A DNA stretch of 64,000 nt. Origin: Aspidapion aeneum (taxonomy: Eukaryota > Arthropoda > Insecta > Coleoptera > Brentidae). The notes beneath the pieces are model-generated. The model made no database searches. It was not told the origin of the DNA and saw only the letters and a list, made by a program, of their open reading frames with translations. A program made the translations under genes and the position numbers. Each line of letters begins with the position of its first letter. The stretch's first letter is position 1. This document shows positions 12,436-23,870 of this stretch, one piece after another. Location of the stretch: NCBI GenBank assembly GCA_963576565.1, contig OY755039.1, positions 83,918,674 to 83,982,673 on the forward strand. Direction: 5' to 3'.

Positions 12436-12792
12436 GTCATGTGCCGTGTTTTGCTCTCCAATCAGTATCTTTTTAAATTTTAGAGGAGTACATACCCTTT
12501 CTACATAAATCAGCATTATCCTTCTGTCAACGACTGTCGTGACCTTTATCGCCATTGTTCCATAGAAAATGGCGATTATCGACGCTATTTGTATAGTGCT
12601 CCCCGCGATCTAAACCGCTATATAGATAAACTGGCCCCGACTAATTTATTAAAACCTTGCCCGCTGTACAACCGGACATTATGATATTAATTGTTTGGAA
12701 GGTGAAGTTCGCACAGAATCCCATTAGGCGTACGATAAGCATGACCTTCAAACTCTTTTTTACAAGCTTTTATTTAGCTTCAGATGTTCTGT

Positions 12793-12853
12793 CTAACTAT
12801 CTAACTATCTAACTATCTAACTATCTAACTATCTAACTATCTAACTAACTAAC
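12793..12853 (+). repeat. CTAACTAT tandem array, short arm
   Basis: About seven units of the 8-mer CTAACTAT, ending in CTAACTAACTAAC. The reverse-complement array sits at the mirror position of the opposite foldback arm (15272-15663). Confidence 0.95.
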
Positions 12854-13689
12854 AATTTATTTGATTCATATTTTTCTTCGAAATCTCTTTTTTGGCTATA
12901 ACTTTTAGGTTTGAGAATGAAGATTGCGATTGTTGATATTGATTTAGTCGTCCGTTAGGGCATAGAGTAATATAGCTATGGTTAGGGTATTGTAACCATA
13001 AAGTGTTGTAACGAATGTAGTAAAGCTAATATAGACACAGTGTGCCTGAATGAAGTATAGGTTACATAAAAATTTCCTGACCTTAGGGCCAAATTCATAT
13101 AAATCCTAGCTGATCCTCTTCTCGAAATTTTATCAATTTTTTGTCATTTTTCTAGTTAGTCTAGGCGCTGGCTCCTGTCACCTGTGACCTAATATGTGCG
13201 CTCAGTTTGACAGCGGGGCATTATTAAGCACCCAGAGGAGTATTAAAAAAGTTTGGTCACGTGGTCGAACTCATGGTCGTTTAGCCGCCATCTTTGAAAA
13301 TGGCCGCCAAATTGATTGATTATTTTGTTTAAGCATACCTCCCTACCCAGTAAACCAATTTTAATTTTTTAAAGCTTGCTATACTCCTTTTTTAAAAGTA
13401 AATAAATTTTGTCATAACACATTTTTAAATAATTTAAGTAGTTTTGAGATATACCAAGATTATTTGTATTTCCGCTCGCAAAAGAATTAAAATTATACCC
13501 ATGCTCATTTTATTGTAGCTATAATATTATTGACATGTTTTTTTTTGTTACATATAAGGCTTTAAACCTTTCACATAAGAGGATATTGACTTTATGATTT
13601 TAAAGTTCGATGGATGGTACCCCTAAAGACTGCCTTAAAGAGGGTGATTTTTAAAACTGCTCACAAGATTATAGAAAAAGTGAATTTGC

Positions 13690-13985
13690 AGCGAAACGAA
13701 GCATCCTAGCGAACAACGTCAAGAATAATTTTTTATAATACTTTAAATTCCGCTTCTTCTGATCATTGTCATATATTTTACAATTTTTAAGAATAAAATA
13801 TGGAGCGAAAATATGGAATATTTACAGAATTGTATGTTTTACCTGGCTTGTACAGCTAACTATCAGAGCTAGGATGCTAATTGATACATCAAAAATCAAA
13901 AGAAGCGGAATAAAAAGTGCTGAAAAAAATTAATTTTATCGTTTTTCGCTAGGATGCATTGTATCCTTGCAAATTCGCTTTTTCT
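13690..13985. repeat. Inner palindrome of the foldback element
   Basis: The words AGCATCCTAGCG (about 13702) and CGCTAGGATGC (about 13946) face each other. The flanks AAGATTATAGAAAAAG and CTTTTTCTATAATCTTATG also pair, as do TTCCGCTTCTTCTGAT and ATCAAAAGAAGCGGAA. This is a second hairpin nested inside the larger one, centred near 13840. Confidence 0.8.
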
Positions 13986-14350
13986 ATAATCTTATGAACA
14001 GTTTTAGAAACCGCCCTTTTAGGGCGGTCTTTAGGGCTACCATCCATCGAACTTTAAAAACATAAAGTCAATATCCTCTTCTGTGAAAGGTTTAAGGCCT
14101 TCTATGTAACACAAAAAAAGAAATGTCAATAATATTGTAGCTACAATAAAATGAGCATGTGTATTATTTTAATTATTTTGCGAGCGGAAATACTAATTAT
14201 CTTGGTATATCTCAAAAACTACTTGATTTATCAAAAAATGTGTAATAACAAAATTAGTTTGCTTTTAAAAAGGGAGTAAAAGAGCCTTTAAAAAATTAAA
14301 ATTGGACTACTGGGTAGGGAGATACGCCAAGACAAAAAATCAATCAAGTA

Positions 14351-14390
14351 GGGCAAGTGCCCCTAGTGCCCCCCCCTGGATCCGCCACTG
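14351..14390 (-). mobile_element. Truncated hAT-type MITE end
   Basis: The reverse complement reads CAGTGGCGGATCCAGGGGGG then GCACTAGGGGCACTTGCCC, the first 40 bp of the MITE family seen at 15871. It abuts GTATAGGT, the complement of the target ACCTATAC used by the 15871 copy. It is therefore best read as a duplicated and truncated piece of the same insertion, not an independent one. Confidence 0.85.
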
Positions 14391-15271
14391 GTATAGGTTA
14401 CATAAAAATGGTTCCAAAAACTATTTGCACATTTCGAATATGGACTCTTCCCTGACTTCAGAGTCATATTCATATAAATCCTAGCTGATCCTCTTCTCGA
14501 AGTTTTATCAATTTTTTGCCTTTTTTCTAGTTAGTATAGGCGCTGGCTCCTGTCACGTGTGACCTAATATGTGCGCTCAGTTTGACTACGGGGATTTGTT
14601 AAGCACCCATAGGAATATAAAAAAAGTTTAGTAGCGTGGTCGAACTCATGGTCGTTTGGCCGCCATCATTGAAAATGTCCGCCAAATTGATTGATTTTTT
14701 GTCTTGGCGTATCTCCCTACCCAGTAGTCCAATTTTAATTTTTTAAAGGCTCTTTTACTCCCTTTTTAAAAGCAAACTAATTTTGTTATTACACATTTTT
14801 TGATAAATCAAGTAGTTTTTGAGATATACCAAGATAATTAGTGTTTCCGCTCGCAAAATAATTAAAATAATACACATGCTCATTTTATTGTAGCTACAAT
14901 ATTATTGACATTTCTTTTTTTGTGTTACATAGAAGGCCCTAAACCTTTCACAGAGGAGGATATTGACTTTATGTTTTTAAAGTTCGATGGATGGTAGCCC
15001 TAAAGACCGCCCTAAAAGGGCGTCAATATGAATTTGGCCCTAAGGTCAGGAAATTTTTATGTAACCTATACTTCATTCAGGCACACTGTGTCTATATTAG
15101 CTTTACTACATTCGTTACAACACTTTATGGTTACAATACCCTAACCATAGCTATATTACTCTATGCCCTAACGGACGACTAAATCAATATCAACAATCGC
15201 AATCTTCATTCTCAAACCTAAAAGTTATAGCCAAAAAAGTGATTTCGAAGAAAAATATGAATCAAATAAAT

Positions 15272-15663
15272 TGTTAGTTAGTTAGATAGTTAGATAGTTA
15301 GATAGTTAGATAGTTAGATAGTTAGATAGTTAGATAGTTAGATAGTTAGATAGTTAGATAGTTAGATAGTTAGATAGTTAGATAGTTAGATAGTTAGATA
15401 GTTAGATAGTTAGATAGTTAGATAGTTAGATAGTTAGATAGTTAGATAGTTAGATAGTTAGATAGTTAGATAGTTAGATAGTTAGATAGTTAGATAGTTA
15501 GATAGTTAGATAGTTAGATAGTTAGATAGTTAGATAGTTAGATAGTTAGATAGTTAGATAGTTAGATAGTTAGATAGTTAGATAGTAAAGATAGTTAGAT
15601 AGTTAGATAGTTAGATAGTTAGATAGTTAGATAGTTAGATAGTTAGATAGTTAGATAGTTAGA
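15272..15663 (+). repeat. GTTAGATA tandem array, long arm
   Basis: About 48 units of the 8-mer TTAGATAG, nearly pure, with one interruption (GATAGTAAAGATAG near 15583-15596). It lies at the mirror position of the short CTAACTAT array at 12793. The roughly sixfold difference in copy number between arms shows expansion or contraction after the inverted structure formed. Confidence 0.97.
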
Positions 15664-15870
15664 CAGAACATCTGAAGCTAAATAAAAGCTTGTAAAAAAG
15701 AGTTTGAAGGTCATGCTTATCGTACGCCTAATGGGATTCTGTGCGAACTTCACCTTCCAAACAATTAATATCATAATGTCCGGTTGTACAGCGGGCAAGG
15801 TTTTAATAAATTAGTCGGGGCCAGTTTATCTATATAGCGGTTTAGAATTTTATTTTTATGTAACCTATAC

Positions 15871-16145
15871 CAGTGGCGGATCCAGGGGGGGGCACTAGGG
15901 GCACTTGCCCCCCCCGAGAATTTTTTGAATATACAAAAAATGAGTAAATAGTAATGTTTTTGCTAAAAAAAATTCTAAATTTTTGCCTGCGGCGCATGAA
16001 AGTGTCTATTGTTATTATCATCGAAATTACAACCACTGACTAATTCAATAAAATGCTGCTTAAAAAAATATATACCGTTTTTTACCAATAGAGAATGTCA
16101 CCTAAAGTGCCCGCCCCCCGAGAAGCACCTCTGGATCCGCCCTTA
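15871..16145 (+). mobile_element. hAT-type MITE, copy 3
   Basis: Starts CAGTGGCGGATCCAGGGGGG and ends GGATCCGCCCTTA. Exact 8-bp target duplication ACCTATAC at 15863-15870 and 16146-16153. The interior matches the copy at 7916 closely. The host sequence on both sides (ATGTAACCTATAC and ACCTATACTTCATTCAGGCA) is itself a piece of the foldback arm, so it entered an additional arm fragment lying just outside the main foldback. Confidence 0.93.
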
Positions 16146-16175
16146 ACCTATACTTCATTCAGGCACACTGTGTAG

Positions 16176-16430
16176 AACACATATTTTCTAAACCGGGCGC
16201 GGCGTTACAGTGTTTAAAATTTGTTACACGGGTACATACGTGGGGTGTGTGACACCCCATTTTCCAAAATTCTGCATTTTTAGGTTTTTCTAAAATTTTA
16301 ATAGTTTATAATATTAAGCAATCATTTTAAAATTAAAAAAAATAAAAAATATATTTAAAAAATAAAAGATTTTAAAAAAATTAAATAAAAACACACTTTT
16401 AAGAAAAATACATGAGAATAAGTTGCAGCG
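16176..16430. other. No recognisable gene
   Basis: A-rich spacer with no features seen. Confidence 0.4.
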
Positions 16431-16439
16431 TGCACAAAA

Positions 16440-16740
16440 GTAATTGGTTTTCCGATCTTGAAGCTAGCGGAGGGGTAGCGGAATGTACCTGAGGAGAAGC
16501 TGAAAGTAGCTGAGGTGTAGCTAAGTGTATCTTAGGTGAAACGGAGGTCTAGCGGAGAGTAGATGAGATGCAGGTAAGTATAGTCGAGGTGTACGTGAGT
16601 ATAGCTAAATGTAGCTCATTGTTGCAAAATGCATCTAAGGTATAGCTGAGTATAGCCGATGCGAAGGTGAGATGTATCTGATTAGTTGAGGTGTAGCTGA
16701 GTGTAATTATGTAGCGAAGTGTAGCTGATTTATAGCTGTT
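16440..16740. repeat. Degenerate minisatellite, TAGCTGAGTG-like units
   Basis: Roughly 25 diverged copies of a 10-12 bp unit close to GTAGCTGAGGT or TAGCTGAGTA. Units vary in length and sequence, so the array is old. An open frame through the region on the minus strand is a by-product of the repeat and is not called as a gene. Confidence 0.8.
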
Positions 16741-16804
16741 TCTATTATTTTTACTTGCTTCAGCGTGGCTTGCCTGACTACAGTAATCAAACTGAATAAA
16801 CGAT

Positions 16805-16945
16805 AAAAGGTAAATCAAAAGGAAACTACAAGATACAAGGTAAATCAAAAAGAAAAAGAACTACAAGATATATGGTAATTCAAAAAGAAACTACAAGATA
16901 CAAGGTAAATCAAAAAGAAACTACAAGATACAAGGTAAATCAATT
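16805..16945 (+). repeat. Short tandem repeat, unit about 30-40 bp
   Basis: Four copies of a unit reading AAACTACAAGATACAAGGTA then AATCAAAAAG. The second copy has an extra AAAGAA, and the third has ATATGGTAATTC. The near-identity of the last two copies suggests recent slippage. Confidence 0.88.
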
Positions 16946-19900
16946 CTTTATTTTAAATTAATTTATAATATATTTTTGTCACGAATCTATCACGAGACTA
17001 AAGTAAATTTTTGTAACTTAAATTGGGATAAAATATACCTACATTTTAATTCCTGGAAATTTAAATAATTCAAAAATAAAACTGTTGGGTTTTCACTTTC
17101 TCCAACGTCGATCACAGGGATACGAATGATCCCCATCTGGAAGACGTCCTGACAATCAGGAACAAGTGTTCCATGCCAATCCACGACCGGTTTCGACCTT
17201 TTGGGCCATCCTCAGGTGAATGTAACCAATAGCTTCGTGTAGAGCATAAGTTGTGTGAAACCAACAGAAACAACTACTCCGAGGGAAAATACCCCTGTCT
17301 GTAAGAACGATATAGAGAAGCAATACACCAAATTAAAGCCCGATCCCGATTTTTGAACAAAATCTTTATTTTATCAGCATCTATTTCTCAAAGGTGTTTT
17401 TTGCCGAAATTTAAAAAATATATAAAAAAAATCGCGTTTTTAGACCTAATTGGAAAGTTGTTGACGTCCCTATAGGAGGTAGATGGTTACGTTATGTTCG
17501 AAAGTGTTGAAAAATAGTGGTTTAAAAAATCGAAAGTGAAACTCACCCGAGTTTTCACTATTTGAAAAAGCACCAACCTCCACCTCATCGGAGGGGGTGC
17601 AGATTGGTTTCGCATCATACGCCAGATCTCCATCATTGAACCTCGTAATCTACGATTTTTTCTGAAAATTTTAATGTAACACACAATATTGTATCATTAA
17701 TAGGCAAGCAAAAAACTATGTATGAGTATTTTTTTATAATAAGTAATAAGACACCAATCCGTGTTTTGGCATATTTATTAGATTTGATACCTAGTTACAC
17801 TGTACTTTTCATAATACCTTTTCTGATAAGTTTTGAACATTAATCAAATATATATTTGTTACACTCTCACATCTAAAGTGGAATTATGAGATTACCTGCA
17901 CATCCCTGGATCAAATAGACGGGACAAAACGGACTTGTTATGGTCGGTGTTGTTTAGGAAGTTAAAGCCTTTTGTTAACTAGTAATTTACCGCTCCAGTT
18001 AAATCTGATGCTATAAGCACTGACCTCTATAGGCTATAGGTGGCTGGCTATCCATGGTTGTCGATTTCTGAACACTTGGTAGTCAAAGATTGGTTAACAC
18101 TAATTAGGATCTTGCATATACGTATTATTCCAATACTCCCTGTTACCTATTTACACAATGGTTGGCGTTTGCTGCAAACATTCAGAAATAAAGGTACGAA
18201 AAATGCACAGATACCAAATTTACATAGAGTTTTTGTCAACTGTACGTCGATGATTTGACGTAACGAATACAAGAATAAAATAATATTCATACGTAAAAGT
18301 ATAACCAATCAGGGCCGCAAAGAGGATAGACTTATACCCATTGATATTGCTATTCAAATGTTTGCATTCTGCATCGTAAGGTACCGTAGATATTGCAATA
18401 ATACGTACTATACCCAACTAACATTTATAGTAGCGGCTACATGTTCTAAAGGCTTTGCTACTTTCTTATAGTAGAAATGTGGTGATCCCAACCAAAATTT
18501 GTTACTTTTTAGTTCTAACTACTATTTAGTATCAGGAAATAGTAGATGTTTCGTAAAAACGACCCTCTAAACTACTTCATAGGATTGTTTCTTGATAGTC
18601 GATTCTGATAGTCTTCTCTACCACAATAGGACGTTGCTAAAGTTTTACTTTCTTTTTAGTCGTTATTTCGTAGTCGCCCTGACTTTTATATCCTACTTAA
18701 TTACCACTAGAAAGTTAAGCTTCATTGGAGTCCCAAACAAGTGTATCCGACAACTACATTATAACTTTAATTTTTACCACAAAGATTTGTGTCATCATAG
18801 TAACATCTGATGTAACAATGTAGACAAAATAACTTTGTGGATCAACTTTAAAGCCGCAACTACTTTCAAGTAACCTTTTCGACTATCAGGGAATATAGTT
18901 TGGGACGCCATGTTTTTATGTAAGAAAGAAAATTTAATATTTTTGTTGTCGTTTTATGAGCTCATATTAAAGAGCCATACTATTTTATAAACAAATTAGT
19001 TGAAGCTTACCAAAAATGCTCTTCTTAAGCACCATTTGTTGGAGTTAACTGTCGATTATGAAAACATAACCTCCAAAATCACAACACAAAAATTCCATCA
19101 GCTACCAGAAAACGGCTCAATTTTACGGGCGCACCGGTTTTTTGCAATATATATAATGCATGTTATACAAAAAACTTTGCGTCGCACTCGAATTTTGATC
19201 CTCTGCTCGTAAATTCTCACACTTTTGGATAACATAGTTCATATTATAACCATAACCAAACAAAAAACTAAGCGAGTCTGTTTACTGTTGTGTCCACCAT
19301 ATTGTATAACAATTCTACCAAAAAGAAACGATTATATTATTTGCAACTACATCGCAACTTTGATGCCATTACGGAAAAAAACAGCCTCTTCGACGTAGTA
19401 GATACCTGGCTACGACGTAGTAGTGTAGTTGTTACTACAGTGACTTTAAACACTTGGCCTAGTAGTTACAACCAGAAATTGGTTCCCCACTTAGGGAATT
19501 ATAACGTCGCTGTATGGTATACTGAGACGTAGCGGGAGTACGTTGCGGTTACTTTTAAGAAATTCTTTCTAGTTGGCGTTTCGTCGTTAGAACTTTAAAT
19601 GTTTGTTGGGTATGGAAATAATATGCATATGTTTTTGAAAGCAACCAATTAGGTCTTTTTTGCTTAAAGACCCCAAGGTCCTCATGTTTTGGTTAGTTAC
19701 AAAAGTAGAAGCGCCCCACTTATTTCGATGTCCCTTAATTGCACCCCTGCGTGTAATTCAATTAATTTCATTAAAAAATAGCTTTTTCTATGCTGGATGC
19801 TTTGCCTGATATAAAACTGTTCAGGGTGTATTTTCAAAAACCTATTTAATCAAAACTTTTTTGCTTCAAGGCTCAAATTAAATATGCGGAACTTTCCTTG

Positions 19901-20387
19901 CATTTGCCAATAGAATATTTTTCTACAAGAAAGTGCATTGTAAGTTTTTTATCAAAATATTTGCTTCGTAATCAGGGAGCTGCATTCCATGAATTTAAAT
20001 TAGAAAGTTTTGCTTTATTTTTAAAAAGATTTTCAAGGAAATCCTCAAGAGTAGAGCACCACTCTGCTCTCCGCTAAAAAGTTTTTAGATAAAACTATAA
20101 CGTAGCCTATTTAAAGTTTCTTAAGGATTGCTGTATAAACTCTGTCGTATGATTGTCGACATTCATACATTTTTTGTGTTGTCCACATAGAAATAACAGG
20201 AAATAAAATGCTTGTGGACCTTGCGCAGACTGGAGGAAATTGGAAAAAATTGGAATCCGCCATTTTTTTACAGATTAAAAAAGGACAACTTTTACAGGCA
20301 CGATTTAAGAGGTAGCGGCATTGAAGTACACTCGTGGTCAAACGTAATGTGTAACCACTGATCTCATTTAAAGATATTTGACAGAGC
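16946..20387. other. Gene-free stretch with scattered TE-like words
   Basis: Near 17186-17218 the word GACCGGTTTCGACCTTTTGG and GGCCATCCTCAGGTG occur. From memory, this motif is common in insect repeats and mobile-element flanks. Around 18420-19560 many TAGTAG and CTACTAC words hint at an old degenerate repeat. Open frames on either strand carry no motif I recognise. No gene is supported. Confidence 0.4.
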
Positions 20388-20395
20388 GTCATTGC

Positions 20396-20962
20396 CAGTG
20401 GCGGCTCGTGACAGTAAAGTTTGTGAGTTCTGCCGACACAATTATACAAAAACAAACAACAAACACAACCATAAACTCCCGCTCATGCGTTTGGCGTCTT
20501 CTAAATAAATAAATGTGCCCGCAAACACGCAACGCTAAGACCGCCCGCCCGGAATTGTACTGGAACTGCAAGTTTTGCAGCTCTATTTTTGCCTAGATTT
20601 CGCTATCTAAACCATGAGCAACTGCGGTGCGGGGCGAAGGAAGGGGTTCCTAGCCGAGCACAGATCTCGTTAGCCGCCCAGCTACGTTGTGTTGCAATTT
20701 AACAGCGCAACAATGCCAATAACTTCATTTGACCGACTGTGAAATGCGGCCTTCGGCGACGGCGCGCGGCGTCATATTCAACACACGTACGCGATTTGAA
20801 GGCCTACTATACCAACACCGGACCGAAAATATACTGCTATTTCAATAATTTTAGAAATAAAATAATTGTATTAGAAAAATAGCAGCGGCTGAAAAATAGT
20901 CAAACAATGTGAACATTTTGGGGGTTCTGCAGCTCTGCAGCCCTTATGCACTAGCGCCCCTG
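20396..20962 (+). mobile_element. hAT-type non-autonomous element, 567 bp
   Basis: Starts CAGTGGCGGCTCGTGACAGT and ends TAGCGCCCCTG. The flanks GTCATTGC (20388-20395) and GTCATTGC (20963-20970) are an exact 8-bp duplication. The interior is markedly GC-rich at 20530-20810 (AAGACCGCCCGCCCGG, GGCGACGGCGCGCGGCG) against an AT-rich background, and near its end has GGTTCTGCAGCTCTGCAG. No transposase is encoded. Confidence 0.92.
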
Positions 20963-21039
20963 GTCATTGCTTATGTCTAACGACGACCTCTGGGGGTGAT
21001 AGTTGATCTAATCTTTTTAAGTAATTATTTATTAGCTCA

Positions 21040-21148
21040 CACTACTACTATATTCTATAGTAGTGTTAGCTCACCCTACTAATATACTATAGTAGTGTGA
21101 GTATGGTAATCCTAATTTTTTCGAGAAAAAATAAGTTGCTCCGATTTC
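21040..21148 (-). repeat. CAGA repeat family tail, copy D (minus)
   Basis: Reads as the complement of the family 3' tail: TCCTAATTTTTTCGAGAAAA and AAGTTGCTCCGATTT, preceded by a TAGTAG-rich end that matches CTCACACTATTATAGTATAG of the 59.1-kb copy. Its inner side is interrupted at 21149 by a hAT-type element, so the CAGA array itself is absent. Confidence 0.8.
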
Positions 21149-21440
21149 CAGGCGCGGCTTGTGCGGCAGACGAGGTGAGGCGGTATAAACACCAGTATAC
21201 AAGTTATTCTTTCTTAAAACTGGTTGCGTCAACGAACACCTAGGATATGTTATATCAGTTGAAAGGGTTCAGCAACATATTTGTAGGCAAAAAGTTTTAT
21301 TTATAATGTCGTTTTTCTGTTTCAACTGACGTACCATGCTCTAAAAGTTCTAGGACGCGACGAGTTTTAAAGGAGAATAACTTGTATACTGGTGTTTATA
21401 ATGTACTGCCTCACCTCGCCTGCGGCACGAGCCGCCGCTG
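21149..21440. mobile_element. hAT-like MITE with long inverted repeats
   Basis: Start CAGGCGCGGCTTGTGCGGCA; the complement of the end is CAGCGGCGGCTCGTGCCGCA. The inverted repeats extend about 60 bp (both include AAACACCAGTATACAAGTTA). Flanks share CCGATTT on both sides, a probable 7-8 bp duplication. It is 292 bp, non-coding, and inserted in a CAGA-family tail. Confidence 0.85.
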
Positions 21441-21908
21441 CCCGATTTGTGAGATATAGATTTTTTAATTTTTTAGGGTTGGCAGAAGTAAGCCATTAGA
21501 AAAATGTGACATTTTCAGCTTAGCTACGTATAGAATGCATGTAAAGTGTTCGAACAATATGAATAACGGTATTATTATTTATTGGTCCTTAATATGACTT
21601 ATATTACTAAAAACGGTTTGATTTAAAATCTAATTTGGGAAAATTATGATGATGAGTCAAATGCTAGTGGTCCTTCCACGACGAGCTCTAACTGATCTGC
21701 TGTGGCTTACTCTGAAGTAGGTGTGCCTTTCCTACTGTTTGTCCAGTCCCTCGAATATACTGACGACTAGTTTGTGTAAGGTTCTGTTTCATTCTGTTTC
21801 AATCTGAGGTTACCGAATGCGTTGTAACGTAAACGTGGTATTACCGAGCACAGATAGCATTTATGTCTGTTTTGCCTTCATCCAAGCCAACAGAATTCTC
21901 TTAAGTTA
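21441..21908. other. No recognisable gene
   Basis: AT-rich spacer; nothing recognised. Confidence 0.4.
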
Positions 21909-21910
21909 TA

Positions 21911-22048
21911 CCCTGTTTCCACCAATGCATGCCCACCCGATTCAAAAAACGCATCACGTGATGGCCTATGGATTTGCACTGGTTTCAAATGTAGTATCAC
22001 CTGATGCGTTTTTTGAATCGGGGTGGGCATGCATTGGTGAAAACAGGG
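21911..22048. mobile_element. TA-flanked palindromic MITE, copy 1
   Basis: Inverted ends of about 45 bp starting CCCTGTTTCCACCAATGCAT, followed by GCCCACC.CGATTCAAAAAACGCATCA. TA dinucleotides flank both ends (21909-21910 and 22049-22050). A close relative lies at 26522-26661. Size (138 bp), structure and TA duplication fit a mariner-type MITE, though other TA-duplicating families are possible. Confidence 0.9.
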
Positions 22049-22187
22049 TATTAGAAACATTTTATACAGCCCACTATTGTTATTCTAATTGTTTACCTAG
22101 TATGAGTTACTTAGCTCTGTTTCTTTTAATAAACTCCCTAGAATTCGCAAGCTTTTTATTCCTTAATTTTTCAAGGATACTGAGGTA

Positions 22188-22300
22188 AAAAGTTTTTTTT
22201 TTAATTTGCCCGAGTCAGTATCGAACTGCACATGTGCCTGCATACGTGGAATGGATACAAGAAGCGAAATACTGTCACTCAAAGCATTGTTCATATGGGA
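22188..22300 (-). repeat. tRNA-like SINE candidate with A-rich tail
   Basis: On the minus strand a B-box-like word GTTCGATAC (about 22212-22220) lies about 50 bp downstream of a weaker A-box-like TTGAGTGACAGT (about 22275). Soon after comes an A-rich tail (22192-22204 on the plus strand is T-rich). The arrangement matches a short tRNA-derived SINE. The A box is poor, and no target duplication was found. Confidence 0.4.
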
Positions 22301-22969
22301 AACAAACGTGTGAAGTCACGGTTGGACCAAATGACACTAATGCAGTTGTATTACACTGATAAAAATTTTGTGTAACTGTGGTTGATAGTGCAATTTTGTA
22401 TTACTCGTAGAAAAAAATATTAAAATAAATTAAAAGGGACATTACACCTGTATAATAATCATATATCTACACTGTAGTCATGGGGAATCGACCTATTTTA
22501 ACTTTTTATTTGAATGTTTGCAAAAAAGGTTATACATTTTTGTCGAGCAAATTCGGCAGCAAATCGGGCCGGTAACAGGCACTCATAATTTCACAGTGTT
22601 TACTTAATAAGATGTTTTTTACTGTATAGCTTAAACAATTTTAATTACAAATTTGAGGATTTACAAGTATAAAGTAAAAATACTAAAACCAGACTATCTT
22701 GTGAGCACTTTATACTGGTTCTATTTTGTCCTTATTATATTTGCTATCTGAAAGACTAGTTTATAGTCTAAAATATTATGCTTCTTTGGTGTAATTTTAT
22801 GTATTGTATGAGTTGTACAATAGAGCTATCTATTAATTGTTTAACTTTAATTTATGTTTTATTTTATAGATAATTTTATCAGAAGTGCATTTTAGAAAGT
22901 ACCTAGTTAAACTAAACATATATAGGTACTTACAGTTGAAGATCTTTGAGAAAAGCAATTATGAATATT

Positions 22970-23045
22970 CCACGGCGACATTCGGAATCAAACCCACGTT
23001 GTGGGGTGCACAAACCGCGGTTCTACTACGTTATACCTCGCTCAT
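22970..23045 (-). repeat. tRNA-like SINE head candidate
   Basis: Minus strand: TAACGTAGTAG (23023-23033) matches the pol III A box moderately, and GGTTTGATTCC (22984-22994) is close to the B box, with tRNA-like spacing. Between them is a short GC-rich stem-like segment (ACCGCGG, GTGCACCCCAC). It could be the 5' head of a SINE or a decayed tRNA gene. A folded cloverleaf was not established. Confidence 0.4.
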
Positions 23046-23469
23046 CAAAACGCCCTATATAACGATTTTTTTGTATGAAAATGATTCTTTGGACTATTTT
23101 TAGTCGATTTGGATACGGGAAATTAAAAAAAATAGTATGGTTTTTTTTTAAATAATTTTTAAAAAATGTTGCATAGTGATTTTCTTTGACTTGTTTTGGT
23201 TGAAAAAAATCAATTTCTTTCACTGCATCGTCAAATTTTCGACATAAATTTATAAATTAGGTTAGGATTAATAATTTAACAATTTTAAATTAATTACATA
23301 CCTAGTTTTTCGAGTTTTTTGCGGTTTTTTCACATAATTTTGAAAATTTGTACAGTTGACCTTCCCACAGATGTTTTGACACATTGATAGAAAGTTTTTG
23401 CTTGGCCGACACTTTTCAGGTCATTCGGCTATATTAAATTTCCCAACTGGATTTGCTTACGCTGACTTA

Positions 23470-23598
23470 CCCTCAGATGCACAGTAAGCACTGAAGCGCG
23501 ATCATGGATTTAATCGCGATTAAGTCCTTGTTGCTCACATACAAAACAACAAAGATGGAGAATGGATTAGCAAAGCCTTGTTACGGTGCATCTGAGGG
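23470..23598. mobile_element. TTA-flanked MITE (PIF/Harbinger-like)
   Basis: Ends are CCCTCAGATGCAC and the complement GTGCATCTGAGGG, flanked by TTA at 23467-23469 and 23599-23601. The inner part pairs partly. A 3-bp TTA duplication with a 129-bp length is typical of PIF/Harbinger MITEs. It has no coding capacity. Confidence 0.75.
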
Positions 23599-23674
23599 TT
23601 AAAGGCCCAAATTATAGGAAATTATTTATTTAGAACTATTCACCAAGAATCGGCGCAGCCGATTCTTGCTGATT

Positions 23675-23870
23675 GCTTGTGCGGTACGGTTCGGATCGGT
23701 TTCGTTCAGTCCTGTTCGGTTCGGTTTGGTTCGGTTCCGTTCGTTTTGGTTTAGTTCGGTTCGGTTTGGTTCAGTTTGATTCAGTTAAGTTCCGTTCGGT
23801 TTGGTTTTAGGTTAGGTTTGTTGGGTCTTAAACTAATCTAAGTTTGACCCGAACCAAACCGAACTGCTGA
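23675..23870. repeat. Degenerate GGTTC/GGTTT pentanucleotide array
   Basis: Thirty or so diverged units of GGTTC with variants GGTTT, CGTTC, AGTTC and GGTTA, ending with TTAGGTTAGGTTTG and a short inverted copy (ACCCGAACCAAACCGAACTG, 23848-23867). Related short GGTTC runs occur at 46486-46500 and 53344-53372. The array lacks open-frame or gene features. Confidence 0.85.

Larger units (their letters stand above)
12611..15844. mobile_element. Foldback element with unequal tandem arrays in its arms
   Basis: Ends are inverted copies: TAAACCGCTATATAGATAAA at 12611 and its complement ending at 15844. The outer arms run 12611 to about 13115 and about 15020 to 15844. They match almost throughout except that the 8-bp array is about 61 bp on the left and 392 bp on the right. 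The inside holds three copies of a block of about 560 bp: 13100-13690 (plus), 13970-14345 (minus, partial) and 14465-15020 (plus). It encodes nothing recognisable. Long arms with internal short tandem repeats resemble Foldback or Galileo-type elements. TA at both ends may be the target duplication. Confidence 0.8.

Noticed and set aside
15272..15663. A CRISPR-like repeat array
   Set aside because: Units are 8 bp with no spacers; it is a simple tandem array in a eukaryotic foldback element.
21817..22188. A 123-codon open frame on the plus strand
   Set aside because: It runs through the palindromic MITE at 21911-22048, so it is a by-product of that element and not a gene.
23808..23822. TTAGGTTAGG as a telomere array
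   Set aside because: Only two units within a degenerate GGTTC array; too short for a telomeric claim.
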